64,000 nt of DNA, from the NCBI GenBank assembly GCA_001051155.2, contig JYIP02000008.1, positions 1,674,001 through 1,738,000 on the forward strand, read 5' to 3'. This stretch comes from Chrysoporthe austroafricana (lineage: Eukaryota; Ascomycota; Sordariomycetes; Diaporthales; Cryphonectriaceae). Below, piece after piece: positions 60,522-64,000 of the stretch. How positions within the stretch are numbered: position 1 is the first letter of the stretch; each line of letters begins with the position of its first letter. A model generated the notes under the pieces. It was not told the DNA's origin, ran no database searches, and saw nothing but the letters and a program-made list of their open reading frames with translations. The translations under genes and the position numbers were made by a program.

Positions 60522-62125
60522 CTAAATACTAAATTATAATATATTTCGATTATAAGAATTTAATAATATTTATAATAACGAAAATCCTAAATAAATAATA
60601 AATTAAATAAGCGGAATTCTTTTTACAATTCGACTTAAAGATTATTTATTGCAAAAGATCCGAAAATAGCAAAGCAAATGCATTTAGCAAACAATTAAAC
60701 TATTAGAATATAGAATTCAAAGAATTTCAGAATATTTTCCGATAAGATAAAGATAGCAACCTTGTAAACGAAATTAGAGAATTTAATACGATTATTAAGA
60801 TTTTTAATAACGAAAAGAAATTAGAAGATATAATTACGGAAAAATAAAACGAATATATCAGAAATATATATAATGCATTTATATACGGCTATTAAGGAAT
60901 TAGAGCTATATACGAAAGAATTAAAAGATATTAGAATTTTCTAAGATTAAAGAAAAGGATTGAAAAAATCTTACGAAAATGCAATAGCTATAAGAAAAAT
61001 AAAATTGAATATTATAAGCTTTATAAATTATTCTAACCGCTTCCTATTCCGGAAATAGTTTGGCAATCTATTAGTTAGAATTTTATTATTAAGCTATCCT
61101 TTTTACGAAAACCTTTAATTAAAGTGCAATATAATAGTATTTTAATAATAGTTTGCAAATTGAATAAATATGCTTATTTTCTCTTATATAAAGAAAGCAA
61201 TATAGCAGAAAACTTTGCATATATATTTTTCAGAATAATTATAGCCAATTATAATATGCTTAAAAAGATTATTTCCGATCGAAATAGAAATTTCGTATTA
61301 AACTTTTAAACTTTATTCGTAAAACTATTAAAAGCATAGCAGAAAATATTTATAGCATTTCACTTATAAACAAATAAATAAACGGAATATACGAATTAAA
61401 TTATTAAATAATACTTATAATATTACGTAAAGTATAAGCAAAATAATTAGGTTAATTTGCTATTATTAATATAATTTGCATATAATAGCGCAAATATAAG
61501 TATAATAAAGAAATTACCATTTTATACGCTTTATAGCTATAACTTAATAGCTTATTATAACGAATTATTAAGAGCAAATACAGAAATAGCTGAAAAACGA
61601 ATCCGGAAAATTAAGAAGATCTAAAAAGAATTTCAAGAAAAACCGAAATTTATACAAAAAAGAATAACAAAATATGCTAATTCCAAAAAGATTAAAAGAT
61701 TAATCCTATAGGAAAAGGATAAAGTCTATTTTATTTAACAAAAAGAATATATTAAAACGATAAAACCCTTTTACTCGTTAAATTACAAGAAATTTAGCTT
61801 ATTCAAAATCTTAAGGAAAATTTCAAATATTAATTTTGAATTCATACTACCCTATAAAATGAAAATCTACCCGGTATTCCATATCTTGCTTTTCGAATTA
61901 ATATCAAAAACAATCAAAACGGACAAATTAATATAAATCGAAACTAATAAATTAAAATACGAAATCGAACGGATCCTTAAATATTAAAGCCCGATTAAAT
62001 ATAAAGAATACCTGATTAAATAGAAAAAATATTACTTAAGCGAAAATAGCTAAGAATTAATTAATAACCTAAATAATATATAATAAGCATTTAATAAGTA
62101 TTGGGAAAGGCAATTAATTAATTAG
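60522..62125 (+). pseudogene. Element H pol: RNase H end, integrase, chromodomain
   Basis: Continues H after I. The integrase zinc region is near 60,980; the core is at 61,080-61,340, including an open 61-codon piece (61,124-61,309, KLNKYAYFLLYKES). The chromodomain is near 61,960-62,100. The pol stop TAG (62,123-62,125) overlaps the antisense stop (62,122-62,124). Many stops. Confidence 0.87.
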
Positions 62126-62622
62126 TTAAAGAAATAATCAGAAAAGCCTGGTATAGTTTTGTACTTTAAGGCCAGATCAATAGCAGACCAGTCGATATCC
62201 GAACCGAACTGCTGCAAAATAATATCCAGATCAAAACTCTCAGGAAAAAGACTTTCAAGAACCAAAACTTTTATAGCATAACGCTTAGCCTTAGCCTTAT
62301 AGCGCTCCTCTTTAGCCTCTTCCGCCTCTAACCGTTCCAACTCTTTAACATTATCGATATCCCGACAAACAGCCCGTATTATTTTCTTATACTATATGCG
62401 CTTTTATCGACGCAAGCGGAATACCTTTTCCTTTATAGCTTCCAGCTTATTTTCCAATCTTTAATACTAATAAGCTATTTTGCGAAGCTTATCCGAAATA
62501 ACCTCTAGGATATTATATCGAAAACGGTTAAGCCATATATATTTCGAATAATATAAGGAATTATTTTCTGAAACTTAATAATTAAAAATATTATAACCTT
62601 TGCAAAACGAGCAGGAAAGCAT
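62122..62622 (-). pseudogene. Element H antisense ORF
   Basis: Minus frame of 166 codons from ATG 62,622 to TAA 62,122, with about five stops. Head: MLSCSFCKGYN (CxxC kept), with the later Cys residues lost to Tyr. Middle: LENKLEAIKEKVFRLRR and ELERLEAEEAKEERYKAKAK. Tail: FPESFDLDIILQQFGSDIDW, completely readable. One of the clearest copies of the tail. Confidence 0.7.
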
Positions 62623-62808
62623 TTGTACGGCATGCTACAAAATCGCTTCTAAAAAAGAGTTGCGATACTAAGTTTTAATTGAACGAATAAAACGAGTTTT
62701 TTATATCCTGCTTGATATCCCGATTAGAAAAGAGAAATTATAAAACAAATATTAACAAAAGGCTTTATAGGAAATTATTAGGGACGATAATCGGTAAGAA
62801 AGAAATAA

Positions 62809-63254
62809 TATTATAACCCAGCTAAAGAACCGGGGTATACGAAAAGGAAAAAGGTTAGCCGGATATTTTGCCCCAATTCTATTCGAGAAAAACCCTATAA
62901 TTGCTTACGTAATACAAAATTAAAGTTAGATAAAATAAAGATTATTAAATTATTAAATAATTCAGTAAGCTAGGATTACCGGATTACCGAATAAGCCAGT
63001 AATCCAAATACTAAAAAGCCGAATATATAAGAATAAGATATTTACTAAATAGATTATTATAGCTTTTCAGTTATAAATTTAAGTACTATTTAAACCTTAC
63101 GGTACTTTCAAGTAATAGCCTTATTGGCTTATAAATATTGCGATACTCTATTGAATATATTTCCGGTATTTAAAGCTATATTTAATACCGCTTTTATTAA
63201 TATAAACCCTTTAACTCTATAGTTTATTCTAAGATTGCTGCAGCGTTTATAATA
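62809..63254 (+). repeat. Element H 3' LTR (446 bp)
   Basis: Starts TATTATAACCC and ends GTTTATAATA. It contains TTGCTTACGTAATAC, a weakened form of the palindrome, and the TATATAAG box. No 5' partner in the window. Confidence 0.87.
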
Positions 63255-64000
63255 AATAATAAGAAATAAGCGAAGCAAAATACGCTTAATAATACCTTTT
63301 ATTCTTCCAAATTTCAGAAAATAAAGAAAAACCGTTACTCGAATTTAAAAACGTATTAAAAGAATACTATAAGTTCAAGAAATTATAGCAAGAAAAGTTT
63401 AATACTGGCTTATTAAAATACGGCCTTTTTAATTATAAAATTCTATTAAAAGAAAGAACTAAATCGCAAAACTACTTTATTTATAAGCTTAATTAAGCAA
63501 AGCTCGAAATATTTAGGAAATATATTAACGAAAATCTAAAAAAAGGCTATATACGGAAATTATAATTACTCGTAAAATATTCAATTCTATTTATATTTAA
63601 GAAAAATGGCAAATTACGATTTTGTATAAACTATCGATAGCTTAATAATATTATAATTAAAAACCGCTATTCTTTATTCTTAATAAGAGAAATGCGAAAT
63701 TGCTTAATCGGAATAAATTGGTTTATTATGCTTAATTTCAAGGAAGAATATTATTATATCTAAATTAAAGAAGACAATATTTGGAAAATAGCTTTCAGAA
63801 CTCGTTACGGATATTTTGAATATATAATCTTACTTTTTAAGCTTATTAATACGCTTATATCGTTCTAAGAGATAATTAATAATATTTTCCGCGAATATTT
63901 GGATATTATTATTATCGTTTATTTAAATAATATCTTTATTTATTCAAAAGATTTCGAATTGCATAAATAATACGTATAATAAGTATTTCAGATTTTATAA
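63255..64000 (+). pseudogene. Element J pol fragment: RT (RIP-stopped)
   Basis: Outermost element of the stack, cut by the window end. It starts in the protease-RT linker and runs through RT with NGKLRFCINY and a YxDD reading YLNN (about 63,915). Its left half should lie left of the whole stack but is not in the window. Heavily eroded. Confidence 0.85.

Larger units (their letters stand above)
54601..63254 (+). mobile_element. Element H: 5'-truncated chromovirus, split by I
   Basis: H is present as 54,601-55,784 and 60,522-63,254. Its left half was beyond the E insertion and is missing. Element I interrupts its RNase H region at the duplicated CGGAA. It ends with a 446-bp LTR, to the right of which pol of element J begins, so H had inserted into J. 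Confidence 0.88.

Overview
The window looks like a gene-poor, AT-rich heterochromatic block of a filamentous ascomycete (Pezizomycotina). The reasons are Ty3/gypsy retrotransposons of the chromodomain-bearing (chromovirus) type and a pervasive repeat-induced point mutation (RIP) signature. In the retroelement reading frames the stops are TAA/TAG/TGA where Gln, Trp or Arg codons are expected, TpA is everywhere, and LTR pairs differ by C/T and G/A transitions. I see no intact host gene, no rRNA, no CRISPR array and no tRNA I could support.

Left part (1-22,361). Element A (1097-8640) is a complete but RIP-inactivated chromovirus with 469-bp LTRs and a TGCAA target duplication. It sits in a graveyard of eroded coding sequences. 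These include a ~3.5-kb Gln/Asn/Pro-rich frame with in-frame internal repeats, an ankyrin-repeat remnant, several unidentified frames on both strands, and a small signal-peptide-bearing frame with weak resemblance to secreted RNase-like proteins. Tandem repeats lie at 12,965, 17,139, 18,543 and 21,219.

Right part (22,362-64,000) is a nested stack of nine more elements, B to J, resolved by LTR ends and 5-bp target duplications. C is inside B (TSD TCTAT), B inside D, D inside E (minus strand), F inside the LTR of E (TSD ACCGT), G inside F (TSD TATAT), E inside H, I (minus strand) inside H (TSD CGGAA), and H inside J. The outer elements B, D, E, H and J all lack the side that should lie left of 22,362, as if one deletion (or an assembly misjoin) removed them together.

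Element plan: LTR; a primer-binding region complementary to the predicted transcript start; a long gag with a CCHC knuckle; pol (protease, RT, RNase H, integrase, chromodomain) in the -1 frame relative to gag; a polypurine tract; LTR. Every copy that retains its 3' part (A, B, C, D, F, G, H, I) also carries an antisense reading frame between pol and the 3' LTR. It encodes a Cys-rich (zinc-binding-like) N-terminus, a charged helical middle and an acidic tail. This is the most interesting recurrent feature of the window. No copy has an intact RT: all eight RT copies have Asn in place of the last Asp of YxDD.
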